Below are positions 45,084 to 55,357 of a DNA stretch of 64,000 bases, one piece after another. The notes beneath the pieces are model-generated. The model did not search any database, was not told where the DNA came from, and saw only the letters and a list, made by a program, of their open reading frames with translations. Origin of the DNA: Clusia tigrina (Eukaryota; Arthropoda; Insecta; Diptera; Clusiidae). The position numbers and the translations under genes were made by a program. The DNA is taken from the NCBI GenBank assembly GCA_920105625.2, contig OV050030.1:347369477-347433476 (forward strand). Direction: 5' to 3'. The first letter of the stretch is position 1; each line of letters opens with the position of its first letter.

Positions 45084-45905
45084 TCAGGGTGCACCTATTT
45101 TTCCTACATGGTTCGTTATATTGGAGACGTTCATGTCCTTTCTGTAGACCTTCAGTGTAATGGACGAGAATTTATAGGTCACGACACCATCGGATCGCGA
45201 AGGAGATTCCAACGAGTCCGTACTCACCACAAAGGTAGCACTGCTGTTCTCGCCTTTTGGCTCCTCCATTATCGTGACCTTCCACGATGATTTCGGGAGT
45301 TCAGGATTACATACCCGTAGCATCTCCAGAACCATTTGAGGGTCAGATGGTTCAGCTGGTATCCAGGCCCTCGCTCTTGGCAGGTTCGGGATATCCTCCC
45401 TCGAGATTAGCTCGAGCTTAGACCCAGGGCAAACTTCACCCATTCTGGCTATTCGGTACAGATCAGTTGATCTCTGATTGGCACATGTGATTAGATTCAC
45501 GTGGTGTTGATGCCATCCACTATCGCGACAAAAAGGAGCTGGGCCAAGATTTTCCTTGAAAATCTGGAAAAAGTGCTTGAGAGCTTGGCTTCTATTTTCT
45601 TCCAGTTTTCAACAGAAATGTTGCGTTTGTCCACAACGGCCCACAGTTGCTGGCCTCGCACAGCTTCGCTGAAGTTCTTTGGTGCGGGAATAGTCTCATG
45701 TTGTCGGGGCCTCTTGATAGTGCTGGGGTTTCTGGGCGATTCGTCTGACAGCCGACGTTTTGTCGGCGGTTTCGGTTTCGCTTACTCTGATAGTCCCTCA
45801 GTAACCCTTGCTGACCAGCTAATGGAGGCTTTTCCCAGCTCTGAAGTCTCTCCTTCCGAGACACTTCTGACACGTTACAGCAACTTCAAAGCAGCGCGTC
45901 TCGCC
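45084..45905 (-). pseudogene. LINE ORF1 with DUF4780-type domain (-)
   Basis: The frame 45500-45084 contains ISREDIPNLPRARAWIPAE, VLEMLRVCNPELPKSSWKVTIMEEP and FVVSTDSLE, parallel to the end of ORF1 of the plus-strand LINE (AICWIPDPDLTTTDVLSCLRAQNP). Upstream, the frame 45873-45592 gives a basic, S/P-rich N-terminal part. ORF1 proteins bind LINE RNA. A frame break near 45500-45590 separates the two. Confidence 0.75.
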
Positions 45906-45940
45906 TTGTAGTTGTGCCTTGTAAGCTTTACCAGCGAGGA

Positions 45941-46439
45941 CACATTAGTCGTACGCAACACAAATATAAAATCTGCAAATTATATAATAAAAAAGTTAAT
46001 AATTTCATATATTAATGATTATTTTAATATAAGATAAAATTAAGAATATTTTCATATTTCATATTGGAACTAATTTTATCAAATACTTTATACTATAGTA
46101 TTTTATTATTCTTATAATAAAAAGTATCTGCATTTAATATTCACTTAATATTTTGTCATTTTCGCATATTTCCGTTCGTGAAATTTAATTCATCCGCAAG
46201 GTAATAAACATCCTGCCGAATCAAATTACACAGAAAAACTAATCATAAGAAAATTGAAATTTCCTTTAAAAGTCTCATTCCACATGAACAATGTGTAGGG
46301 ATATTTTTATTAAACATTTCATTCTTATAAACATGCTGCTACTAGTTTCTAGCAACACGTTTTAGTACTGGAGGGGTGATTGTCGCATATTCCTAAATTT
46401 GAGTAAACCTGCTAATCTGCGAGAGAGTATGTTTGTCAT
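45941..46439. other. AT-rich spacer
   Basis: No supported gene. Some decayed BEL gag sequence may reach into its right end. Confidence 0.45.
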
Positions 46440-47357
46440 AGCATTTAATACAACGTAGCTAGGTACCAATCATTGCTTGAAATGGTTTTACAGATGTCGA
46501 CCGATTAATTGTGCGGCACCCTACATTCGACTTTACTGATGCCAAGGCAATGCATGTTGTATCTAGAAATTTCATGCATTCTTCAAAGGAAGGAAAGTCC
46601 ATGTCCATCTTTCCGTATTTTGTTCATTCCTGTATAGTTGTGGGATAGAGCTAAAATAGAATTATGGGTATTAACCAAATGTCGCTCTTTTCAGCCGACA
46701 ACCCCAGTGCTCTTAATCCGCATATGACATCATCTGCCCCATCTGATAGTCTACTTGCCTTTCTTGTCTGATAATTTAGCAACATGTATGTCTGCGATGA
46801 CTCCCAATATATTATATCGAGTGCGTAATTTTTACAAGCTTCAGGGTAATTTTCATAAATTTCTTTAATTTGTCCTACTACATTATAAGCCTGATCTGAA
46901 AAATAAGCCTTTAGTAATTGAAATATTTGGCATTTTGTATAACTACTATTTTGATGAATTGCGCTAACGTAAGAGTCGTAGGGAGCCTTCCATTCAGATA
47001 ACTCCCCAGTGAAAGGTTTAATTTTTAATTTAGGTAAAATTGAGACGTACCTGTCCCAGAGACTTGGTTTGTCAAGCCACTCAAAATCGCTGTTTGTAAC
47101 TGCAAAATATCTGCTACTGAAAACTCTTGATGACCAGTGTCAAACATGGCCGTAGAGTGTGAGAATTCCCAAGTAGTTTGCTCTTGGCGTTTAATACCCG
47201 TGTTTCGAAGTTCTCTGTCTGCTTCAATTTCAGCTAGCAACCCCCCATCGTCTTCACGTTTCTCCAGCATTGCAGCCACGATTGTTTGAAAGTCCTTCCA
47301 CAGCTCCTCCAATCGTTCCACGTGGCATTGCCAATCTTCTATTGCCGTTGGCTCCAT
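46440..47357 (-). pseudogene. BEL/Pao gag relic (-)
   Basis: The frame 47357-47025 (HVERLEELWKDFQTIVAAM...FSVADILQLQ) is the N-terminal part. After a shift near 47030, minus-strand reading gives LPKLKIKPFTGELSEWKA, YVSAIHQNSSYTKCQIFQLL and ALGLSAEKSDIWLIPII, then FEECMKFLDTTCIAL. These follow the BEL gag pattern, with (L)P..KI..F.G....W. No protease or RT follows to the left, so the element is truncated near 46440. Confidence 0.7.
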
Positions 47358-47490
47358 TAGTACTTATGAAATTTGGAATGCGTGTTCACGCGCACTTAGG
47401 CATTGATTGTTTTAATTTTAACACCTACATGATTCTTTTGAGATTGCCTACTACTCTAGAAATATTATTTAAAACTTCAATCTATGCCTA

Positions 47491-47700
47491 AATCCGGTCC
47501 GAAGGACCAAAAAATGTACGCGAATTCGGTAATTGTGGACTGTATTTGAAATAAACGCAATAAAAATATGCAATTTTACGGTTATCGAAGAACTTTATTT
47601 AATGTTTCGGTACTCTTGATACAAGGTTCTGACCTTGATGATTGTTAGTAAGCAACTGAACCATAGGTCAAGGAAAAACAATTATTCGTATGTACATATA
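47491..47700 (-). repeat. Primer site and probable 5' LTR edge of the BEL relic (-)
   Basis: The minus strand of 47491-47509 reads TGGTCCTTCGGACCGGATT, closely similar to the primer site of the intact element at 48556 and that at 59437. Sequence to the right (from about 47510) would be the LTR, but its outer end could not be found because no second copy is present. Confidence 0.5.
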
Positions 47701-47939
47701 TTACAATGCAAAGCAATAAAATAGGAATTTAAACACCAACAAATACATAATTTTAAATACTAAACAATTATTAATACAATTATTCCAAATCATAAACTTT
47801 GAAAAGTGTTTTCGATATTCTGTAAATATCTCCCGAAAATTATGATATATAACATCTTTTATAACATCTTTTTTTATGTATATATAACATCTTTTCTCCA
47901 ATATGCTTTCGAAAGATATCGTCGACTGCTATTTGGAAA

Positions 47940-48030
47940 ATGACAAGTGTATTTTTCAATCAAAAAGGTAAACGAGTAAACTCGTAATTTCGTCTGGTAA
48001 TTGAAAATGCAGTTTTCTCAATATTGGGTT
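47940..48030 (-). pseudogene. Ty3/gypsy RT relic, left of the BEL/Pao insertion
   Basis: The minus strand reads like the palm segment just after LNE(P) in gypsy RT, with a KTAFS-like ENCIF and a YEF-like RVYSF. It is split from 56621-56768 by the 8.6-kb BEL/Pao element, and the 5-bp gggtt is duplicated at the break. Confidence 0.5.
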
Positions 48031-48555
48031 TGTTCGCGCCGGAGCCCTCCTGTTAACGGCTGCTGCCTGCGCACCGTCACCATGCGACTCTGCGCGGGGC
48101 TCAGTGCGGAGAGAATTCCCCTCATTGGGTCCCGCCAAAGTCGTGTAGCAGGCCGCAGCCATCTTTATTTTAATGAGAGTGCTGACGCAGGCAGCGGAGG
48201 AGAGCTGGTCGGCAATACTGCGTGCCGAGTCAGTTGATGTTTAGCAGTCAATCACGAAACGTGTCGCATACGTTGAAGAAAGCATTTAAGTGTGAGAAGT
48301 ATAAGTTCTAAGGAAAACTGTAATTTAGGCAAATAAATTTTAAGTATAAGTTCTAAGGAAAACTGTAATTTAGGCAAATAAATTTTAAGTGATCTGTAAT
48401 TTTTACACTTTAAAAGAAAAAGATCTTTGCATTGCCACTTTTCTCAGACACTAAAATTAAAAGTGAAAATTTAAAAGTAACCAAAATTAATTTATTTAAA
48501 CAATTTAAAAAGACAAAAAAAATGGAATCGGAGAGAGACTCCGCATTGCGAAACA
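48031..48555 (+). repeat. BEL/Pao 5' LTR
   Basis: It starts TGTTCGCGCCGG and ends CGAAACA. A 45-bp unit (48300-48344, 48345-48389) is duplicated in tandem, each copy carrying an AATAAA signal (48332-48337 and 48377-48382). The primer site follows at once. Confidence 0.95.
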
Positions 48556-48575
48556 TGGTCCTTCGAGCCGGATCG
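48556..48575 (+). promoter_or_regulatory. Primer binding site of the BEL/Pao element
   Basis: tggtccttcgagccggatcg directly follows the LTR and begins TGG, complementary to a tRNA CCA end. Near-identical sites lie at 59437 (+) and 47491-47509 (-). The tRNA species was not determined. Confidence 0.85.
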
Positions 48576-48587
48576 CAGCTGCGCCCG

Positions 48588-49627
48588 GTAAGTTTTTAAT
48601 ATTTATTTTTACCTAATTTCTGTTCAATTTCAATATTGCACATCTATTTATTTATGATTTTATTTCGTAATTCGTGATTTATATTTTTTATCGCGTCATT
48701 CGCGTTTGGGTACGGTCGTCGCGGCAAACGGTACATTTCCGTATCGTCACTTGTGTGAGTGTGTGCGTGTGTGTGGATTTTGCACAGCAGCAGGTACTGG
48801 AATTTACATTTTTAAATAAATTCTCAGCACGGCCGCTGCGTAATTCGGTTCGCAGTCTGCAGCTCAAAGCGCTGCCGACGCCGGTTACGATAAGCTGTGT
48901 ACAGCTGCTTGTGCGCAGATTTTTCCACAGCCGCTGTGCATGCTATTGCCATTGCCGCTATCCGCTGTTCCGTTGTGCAGTCAATGCCCTACTTTTGAGT
49001 GTTGCTTTGTTCGTTGAAACGAATTAAGGCGGGTGTCACACTCACAACTCTTGTGGGTCAGCTGTTCGGGTTATCCGTATTGCGTGCGTATATCGCCGCG
49101 TTGAAGTCGCATCGTGGTGCAAGTAAGCGGTGGGAGCATATTGTTCTTGCTTCTACATTGGCGTGGGGGTCTACAGCTCACTGCGCTGCCCAGAGCCTGG
49201 TTACTGTACGTTGTGTACCGTTGCTGATGAACCGGTAACTTATACCGTTGCCGGTAGGTTTTTCGGACTAACGGGTCAACAACCGTTAACGTGGTGGAGG
49301 ATCGACGCTTTCGACACGAGTGCGGTGTAATTAGGTTCGCAGTCCGCAGCTCACAGCGCTGCCGACGCCTTTTTACAGTAAACCGTGTGCCAGCGGTGCT
49401 TGAACATCCCCATATTACGACGCTGAAAAATACGTACGCTCGTTGATCTCCGTACGTCACAGTTTTTGCAGCTCGCAGCGCTGCCAACTTGTACTGCCCT
49501 TTTGTCTTTGATAACCCTGTATCGGTGAACCCACGAGCGACGCAAGGTCCGGGTCACATACAGCAGCTCATAGCGCTGGTATCTCAAGTAGGGGTTATAA
49601 TTCAATTTCCTTGTTTTTCAATTGTAG
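48588..49627 (+). other. Candidate 5' leader intron
   Basis: A strong donor (cccg|gtaagt, with gt at 48588-48589) lies 12 bp after the primer site. A strong acceptor (ttgtttttcaattgtag, ag at 49626-49627) with a T-rich tract lies about 250 bp before the gag start. The interior has no ORF of note and contains five copies of a cagctca-agcgctgcc motif. Splicing is inferred from sequence only. Confidence 0.45.
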
Positions 49628-49873
49628 TTGTTCAGTGCTGTCGTCATTGCCTAGGCTTCGCGTAGTTTCATTCCTCCTGGGGATTGTCTTTAAGTTGTGT
49701 GGACTCTTCAGCGAAAATAAGGCGGGTGTTATACCGGTCACGTCAGCAGGCCAGCTGGGTACACATATAGCTGGGTAACTGGGTGTGTCGACGTGAAGGT
49801 GTAGTGTTTTCCCGTGTTTTGCTTGCGTTTTGCCATCATTGAGCTGCGTTCTCAGGTCAAGCGGTCTGCAACT

Positions 49874-52210
49874 ATGCTGACTCCGCTGATAGACGCGGCT
49901 GATAGCCTGACCGCGTTTGTGATTGAGTTCGAGCGGAACTCTTCCGCCCCTCAAAATCTTGAATATCTTCGCCTTGATCTGACTGAATTGGCAGACTTAT
50001 GGCAGGCGAAGGCTGCAGCGGTCATTGAAGCAAATTTAGACGAGAAATGCGTAGCCATTAAAGAGTCTATACGGCAACGATTCGCAGCAAGTTTTGCCAT
50101 GTATAAACAGGGTCATGCTCGGATCAGTGGACTAATACAATCCCTGACCGTCTCTCCAACGGTGCCTTCCGAGGCGTCGGCTGAGCTGTCTTCTCAATCC
50201 CACACTATTCCGGTGCCTCCTTGTGATATTGAGATTTTCGGGGGGGAGTACTCCAAGTGGATCACCTTCCGTGATATGTTCACGGCGCTGTTCCTGCGGA
50301 ACGCTCGGTTATCTAACATCGAGCGGTTGTATCACCTGAGAGCAAAGACTAGGGGGGAGGCGCGAGAAATCGTGGACCAATGCCAACTGACCAATAGCGG
50401 TTTTGAACAGGCGTGGGCGGGGCTTACTGCGCGATACGAAAATCGGCGCAAGCTCATTAATTGTCAGCTGAAGTCCCTATTCACAATGCGTACCATAGGC
50501 AAAGAAAGTGGGTCGGAGCTAAAAAGGCTGCAGCGGGAAGTGAGCAATTGCATTATGGCATTGAAGGAGCTGTCGGTGGATGTAGGCAGTTGGGATCCAA
50601 TTTTTATATACTGGAGTTCCATTCGGTTGCCGGAGAGGACCCTTTCTCTCTGGCAGCAGTCCCTTGCAGATCATGCGGATATCCCGACTTGGGTGGCGAT
50701 GGAGGAATTCCTCTCGAAACGATTCCAAACTTTGGAGGCGGTCTCTGATGTCTGCCAGACGGAGCATGCGCGGGAGCCTGGGGGGAGCCGCTCAACACCA
50801 CTCCGCAATAGCCACGTGCAGGCTCATCAGGCGATGGTCAGTCCGGAAGGGTGTAAGATATGTACACTACCAGGCCATCGGGTCTCCCACTGCTCTACTT
50901 TCATCAACGCTGATGTATCAGAGCGATGGGGATGGGTGAATCGCTTCCACTTGTGCGTGAATTGTTTGAAGGGGGATCATCGTGTGTCAAATTGCACGAG
51001 TAAATACCGATGTTTTACGTGTCAAGAGCGGCACCATACTCTGCTACACCGTGAGCCGCTCCCGAACCGGAGCATAAGAGGCCCACCACGCACGACGCCG
51101 CCTCGAGGCAGACGATCATCCAACGGACGCAACGCGGCCACCACGTTGGCTCAACCTGCTACACCTTCCTTCGTCCACGCTGCACAGGTGGTACCTGCTA
51201 CAGTCCAGGGACGATCCGGTCCATATCGAGCTCGAGGTCGGCTACCCAAACGTGTGCTATTAGGTACCGCCATTATTCACGTATGGTATCAGGGAGTCAA
51301 TTACATGGCCCGTGCATTGATCGACCCTGGGTCGGAAGGGTCTTTCATCTCAGATCAGCTCCAACGACGCCTGCGACTCCCTACGCGTACCGTGCATGCC
51401 CAAGTGTCCGGGGTGAGCAATGTGGTGGCAGCTAACGTGACAAAAGCGTGCGATTTAATGTTAGGATCACCTCTTGACAGTACTGTGCGGCTCCCGGTGT
51501 CAGCATTAGTACTGCCCACCTTGACCAGCGAATTACCCCGACTAGGGGTATCAACGCAACAATATGCCCAATTGGCCGGCTTACAACTGGCTGATCCAAG
51601 CCTTTCAAACTCTTCACAAGTTGACATTCTGATAGGGGGTGATTTATACCCGATGGTGATGCTTGATGGGTTGAAGCGTGACGTTATTGGGTCATTAATT
51701 GCACAGGAAACTGTATTTGGGTGGATCCTCACAGGACCCATGCCTGAGAACTCGACCCAGACATTCTGTGCCAGAGTAGAAGTTGACACTGGCCACCCGG
51801 TCGAAGAGCTCTTGCAGCGATTCTGGGAGGTGGAGGAACCGCCTAAGGAGAGACGGTTGTCACCCGATTTGTATTCCCGGACCACTTACAGAGAGTCTTC
51901 TGGGCGGTATGTAGTAGAACTACCGTTCAAACCAAAGCATCTGCCTGAGGAGTCGCTTGGAGCTTCTCGGCACATTGCGTTAAAGCAGTTCGAGCGCAAT
52001 GAAGGCAGGTTACTCCGTAACCCTGAGCAGAAAGACCAATATGACTCCGTGGTACAGGAGTACTTGACTCTTGATCATATGGTCAAAGTCCCGCCTCCAC
52101 CTTCAGGAGCTCTTGCTCACTATTATTTGCCTCATCATGCGGTTATGAAACCCGCGAGTACGACCACCAAACTGCGAGTGGTATTCAATGCGTCTCAAGC
52201 CAACCACTAG
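49874..52210 (+). CDS. BEL/Pao gag-protease with RT N-terminal edge
   Basis: ATG at 49874 opens a 778-residue frame. The gag domain (DUF1759 type) has IEIFGGEYSKWITFRDMFTAL and WAGLTARYENRRKLINCQLKSL. Three zinc knuckles follow near residues 325-395: CKICTLPGHRVSHC, CVNCLKGDHRVSNC, and CFTCQERHHTLLH. The protease site is ARALIDPGSEGSFI (about residue 480), and then HYYLPHHAVMKPASTTTKL begins RT. The frame stops at 52210 in the early RT domain. RT continues in the +1 frame from about 52190, so this copy is broken here, or less likely shifts frame. Confidence 0.9.
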   Translation: MLTPLIDAADSLTAFVIEFERNSSAPQNLEYLRLDLTELADLWQAKAAAVIEANLDEKCVAIKESIRQRFAASFAMYKQGHARISGLIQSLTVSPTVPSEASAELSSQSHTIPVPPCDIEIFGGEYSKWITFRDMFTALFLRNARLSNIERLYHLRAKTRGEAREIVDQCQLTNSGFEQAWAGLTARYENRRKLINCQLKSLFTMRTIGKESGSELKRLQREVSNCIMALKELSVDVGSWDPIFIYWSSIRLPERTLSLWQQSLADHADIPTWVAMEEFLSKRFQTLEAVSDVCQTEHAREPGGSRSTPLRNSHVQAHQAMVSPEGCKICTLPGHRVSHCSTFINADVSERWGWVNRFHLCVNCLKGDHRVSNCTSKYRCFTCQERHHTLLHREPLPNRSIRGPPRTTPPRGRRSSNGRNAATTLAQPATPSFVHAAQVVPATVQGRSGPYRARGRLPKRVLLGTAIIHVWYQGVNYMARALIDPGSEGSFISDQLQRRLRLPTRTVHAQVSGVSNVVAANVTKACDLMLGSPLDSTVRLPVSALVLPTLTSELPRLGVSTQQYAQLAGLQLADPSLSNSSQVDILIGGDLYPMVMLDGLKRDVIGSLIAQETVFGWILTGPMPENSTQTFCARVEVDTGHPVEELLQRFWEVEEPPKERRLSPDLYSRTTYRESSGRYVVELPFKPKHLPEESLGASRHIALKQFERNEGRLLRNPEQKDQYDSVVQEYLTLDHMVKVPPPPSGALAHYYLPHHAVMKPASTTTKLRVVFNASQANH

Positions 52211-53993
52211 CACCCTCAGCTTGAATGATGTCTTATATACGGGTCCCACCCTGCAGGCTGACTTGACCCAACTTATCGTGCGATGGCGAATGTATCAGTT
52301 CGTCTTTAATGGGGATCTGCAAAAGATGTATCGGCAGATTAGAGTAGCTCCAAAGCACACCCCGTACCAGCGAATTGTTTTTAGGGCCTCTCCTGCAGCG
52401 CCAGTCTCCGATTACGAGCTACAAACGGTTACCTTCGGAGTCAACTGTGCACCGTACTTAGCGATTAGGACATTGGAACAGCTCGCGACGGATGTCGAGG
52501 AGGACCTACCCTTAGCAGCGCGGGTACTGCGTGAATGTATGTACGTGGACGACGCCTTGGTCGGCACACATGATGTAAACGCAGCAATACAGACTCGAGA
52601 CGAGTTGATCCGTGCACTCGACTCTGCCGGCTTTTCCATGCGAAAGTGGACAGCTAATACGGAAGCCATTCTCTCCTCTTTGCCTCCGGACCACTTACTC
52701 CGAGAGGATTTTTTGAAGCTGGATGAAGCGAGTTTAACTAAGACACTAGGAATTCGGTGGAATGCAAAGACTGATCATTTCTACTTTCATCTCCAGCCCA
52801 TTTGCTTCGACCCACGAGCCACCAAACGCAAGGTGCTATCGATTATAGCTCAACTGTTTGATCCAGCCGGATGGCTGGCACCTGTTGTGATCGTGGCCAA
52901 GATTTTGATGCAACAAATTTGGGGGGACAAAACTGACTGGGACGAATCGCTGACCCTCGCTTCATCCAATCGTTGGAAGGAATTTTTAGGGGCTTATGAC
53001 GACATCTCACAGATTCGAATTCCTCGATGGGTGGGGTCTGCACCGGATGTAGATATCCAGTTCCATGCATTTTGTGATGCTTCGCAAGCGGCATACGCCG
53101 CCGCGCTGTATGTGCGGTGCCAGTGCGGCGATATTGTCACATCCCACTTATTAGTGGGTAAGTCGCGGGTCGCGCCTCTTAAGACGTTATCCTTACCTCG
53201 CTTAGAACTCTGTGGCGCGGTATTCTTATCCGAGTTGGTGGCGGCACTTCGGACAAGGGTGGGGGTCACCTCCAGTAACTTGTTTTGTTGGACGGATTCG
53301 ACCATAGTTTTGGCTTGGCTCCAGAAGTCCCCGCACATGTGGAAAACCTTCGTAGCTAATCGGGTTACCACCATTTCCAGTAAAGTAGGTGTAGAATGTT
53401 GGAGACATGTCAGGTCTGCAGACAATCCGGCTGATCTTGCCAGTCGGGGGGTAACTCCAGCAGCCCTTCTTCATAGTCATTTATGGTGGAACGGTCCGGG
53501 ATGGCTTACCCACGACTCAAATTCCTGGCCTCAGCCTTCGAAAATCGCTAACCCGGACGCCCTGGAAGAACAACGCAACGTTGCTACGCATGCCATCCAG
53601 ATCAAACAGCACGATGACTTGATGCTGCGTTTCTCATCATTGCCGCGAGCACTGCGGGTTGTGTGCTATATCCAGCGCTTTTTTAGATACGCTATACGAA
53701 AACGACGTGACCACGCCCCACCCCCGGGATCGCCTATCACGACTGCAGAGATTGTTGCCGCTACACTGCTCGTGACGACCATAACGCAGCAGATGTACTA
53801 CCCCGAGGAGTATGGATGCCTGCAGACCGGGCAACCCATTTCCAACTCGAGTTCTCTGCTCACCTTGAACCCCTTCCTTCATTCCGATGGGTCGATGGTG
53901 TGGACGCCTAGCGCATTCCACTCAGATCCCGTTCTCCGAACGGCACCCACAAATTTTGCCGTACCACGGACAATTTACACGACTGCTCGTTGA
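52190..53993 (+). pseudogene. BEL/Pao RT and RNase H
   Basis: This continues RT after the frame break. It has LNDVLYTGPTLQADL, FNGDLQKMYRQIRV, TVTFGVNCAPYLAIRTLEQL and the catalytic ECMYVDDALVG (about 52535-52567). RNase H follows with FHAFCDASQAAYAAALYVR, PRLELCGAVFLSELV and FCWTDSTIVLAWLQ, then the NPADLASRG motif. Near 53890 the frame shifts again and the last 35 residues are out of register. The overlap with the gag frame is 21-23 bp. Confidence 0.9.
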
Positions 53994-55119
53994 GTTCATC
54001 CATCAAATTTCTTTGCATGGGGGAAACCAGCTTATGCTTCGGCTCCTTCGAACTCAATACTGGGTTCCACGCGCAAAGGTTTTAGTCAAGGGTACCATTT
54101 TACGATGTAAAACTTGCCTGGTAGAAAATAAACGTAGATTGAGCCAGATCATGGCGCCTTTGCCCCCTGAACGCACCACCCTGTCTCGTCCTTTCGCCAC
54201 CGCGGGGGTTAACTTTGCGGGCCCTTTTGAAATTAAAACATTTCAAGGGCGGGGGTATAAAATGACAAAAGGCTACGTGTGCATCTTTGTGTGTTTCGCC
54301 ACCAAGGCCGCCCATTTAGAAGCTACCACGGATTTAACTACCCAGGCCTTTTTAGCCGCCCTGTCTAGATTCATTGGGCGACGGGGGTGCCCAGCTAACA
54401 TTTATTCCGACAATGGAAAGAATTTTGTGGGAGCAGAAAAGGTAGTGCGCATGGAGTTCGCACGTGTGATTCGAGAAGCTAAGGACCAGGCGACCACGCA
54501 GCATTGGTTTCACCAATTGAAATGGCATTTTATTCCTCCAAACGCTCCCCATATGGGAGGACTGTGGGAAGCCGCAGTAAAGAGCTTCAAACACCATTTC
54601 AAACGAGTGGGTGGGCAGATCCGGTACACGTATGAGGAGTTAGCAACGGTACTAGCCCGCGTCGAGGCATGCCTGAATTCTCGACCGATTAGCGCACTCA
54701 GTGACGATCCCGACGACCTCCAACCACTTACACCAGGGCACTTTCTAGTAGGGGGACCACTTCGTGCACCAGCCGTCTCGGAGGAGACCACCCCTTTTCT
54801 TTCTATTCTTAATCGATGGCGTAGGCTTCAAGTTCTCTCCCAGCAGTTCTCAGTACGTTGGAAACATGAGTATCTTCTGGAGTGCCAGCGCAGGACAAAG
54901 TGGAAGACTATCCAAGATAATGCAGCTAACGGAGATCTGGTGGTACTGCAGGATGACCACGTTCCACCAAACGAATGGCGATTGGGAAGGATCACTGAGG
55001 TTCACCCGGACTCAGACGGCAGAGTGCGAGTCGCGAAAGTGCGGACAGCACGCGGAACCGTTACGAAGCCCGTCACCAAGATGGTTCTACTCCCTCGAGC
55101 GGGAGTGCAGGCTGAGTAA
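53887..55119 (+). pseudogene. BEL/Pao integrase
   Basis: It starts in register after the second frame break. The zinc domain has HGGNQLMLRLLRTQYWVPRA and CKTCLVENK. The core has GVNFAGPFEIKTFQG, where the first catalytic aspartate is asparagine (AAC, 54211-54213). YSDNGKNFVGA (second aspartate) and GGLWEAAVKSFK (glutamate) are intact. The C-terminal domain has SRPISALSDDPDDLQPLTPGHFLVG (DUF5641) and ends at 55119. Either this copy is inactive or the residue is tolerated; the family pattern favours the former. Confidence 0.9.
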
Positions 55120-55357
55120 TCCCGGCATACGGGCTTTTGGTCGTTTCCGTAGCTAGTCCCATCCTTTGTAGCCTCTAGTTTGTAGCCTTTCCTGTTGTAT
55201 GTATACCTCGGTTCTTCCATGGAATCACTAGCCTTCCTCGTACAACGGTAGCAGTAGATCTCGCCTGGCTATGCCACGGGATAGAATGTAGTCTTGAAAA
55301 AGTTATATTTCCTACCAGTAGCATCCTAACCTTTAATACTAGCCTTCTCGTAAGCAC

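Larger units (their letters stand above)
38060..45940 (-). mobile_element. I/LOA-type LINE (-), split by a nested LINE
   Basis: Read on the minus strand from 45940: ORF1 (to 45084), the start of the APE endonuclease (44891-44598), an interruption by the plus-strand LINE (40282-44591), then the rest of the endonuclease (40281-39828), RT (39490-38645) and the start of RNase H (38546-38066). The two halves meet exactly at a duplicated cctgac. The 3' end after RNase H is missing, which is not ordinary 5' truncation and implies a later deletion near 38060. Confidence 0.88.

Noticed and set aside
51355..51885. 176-residue minus-strand ORF in the BEL/Pao element
   Set aside because: Antisense shadow of the protease region, with no family pattern.
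52188..52210. Programmed ribosomal frameshift between gag-protease and RT
   Set aside because: The shift falls inside the RT domain, not between proteins, and a second shift follows near 53890; ordinary mutation or consensus error is more likely.
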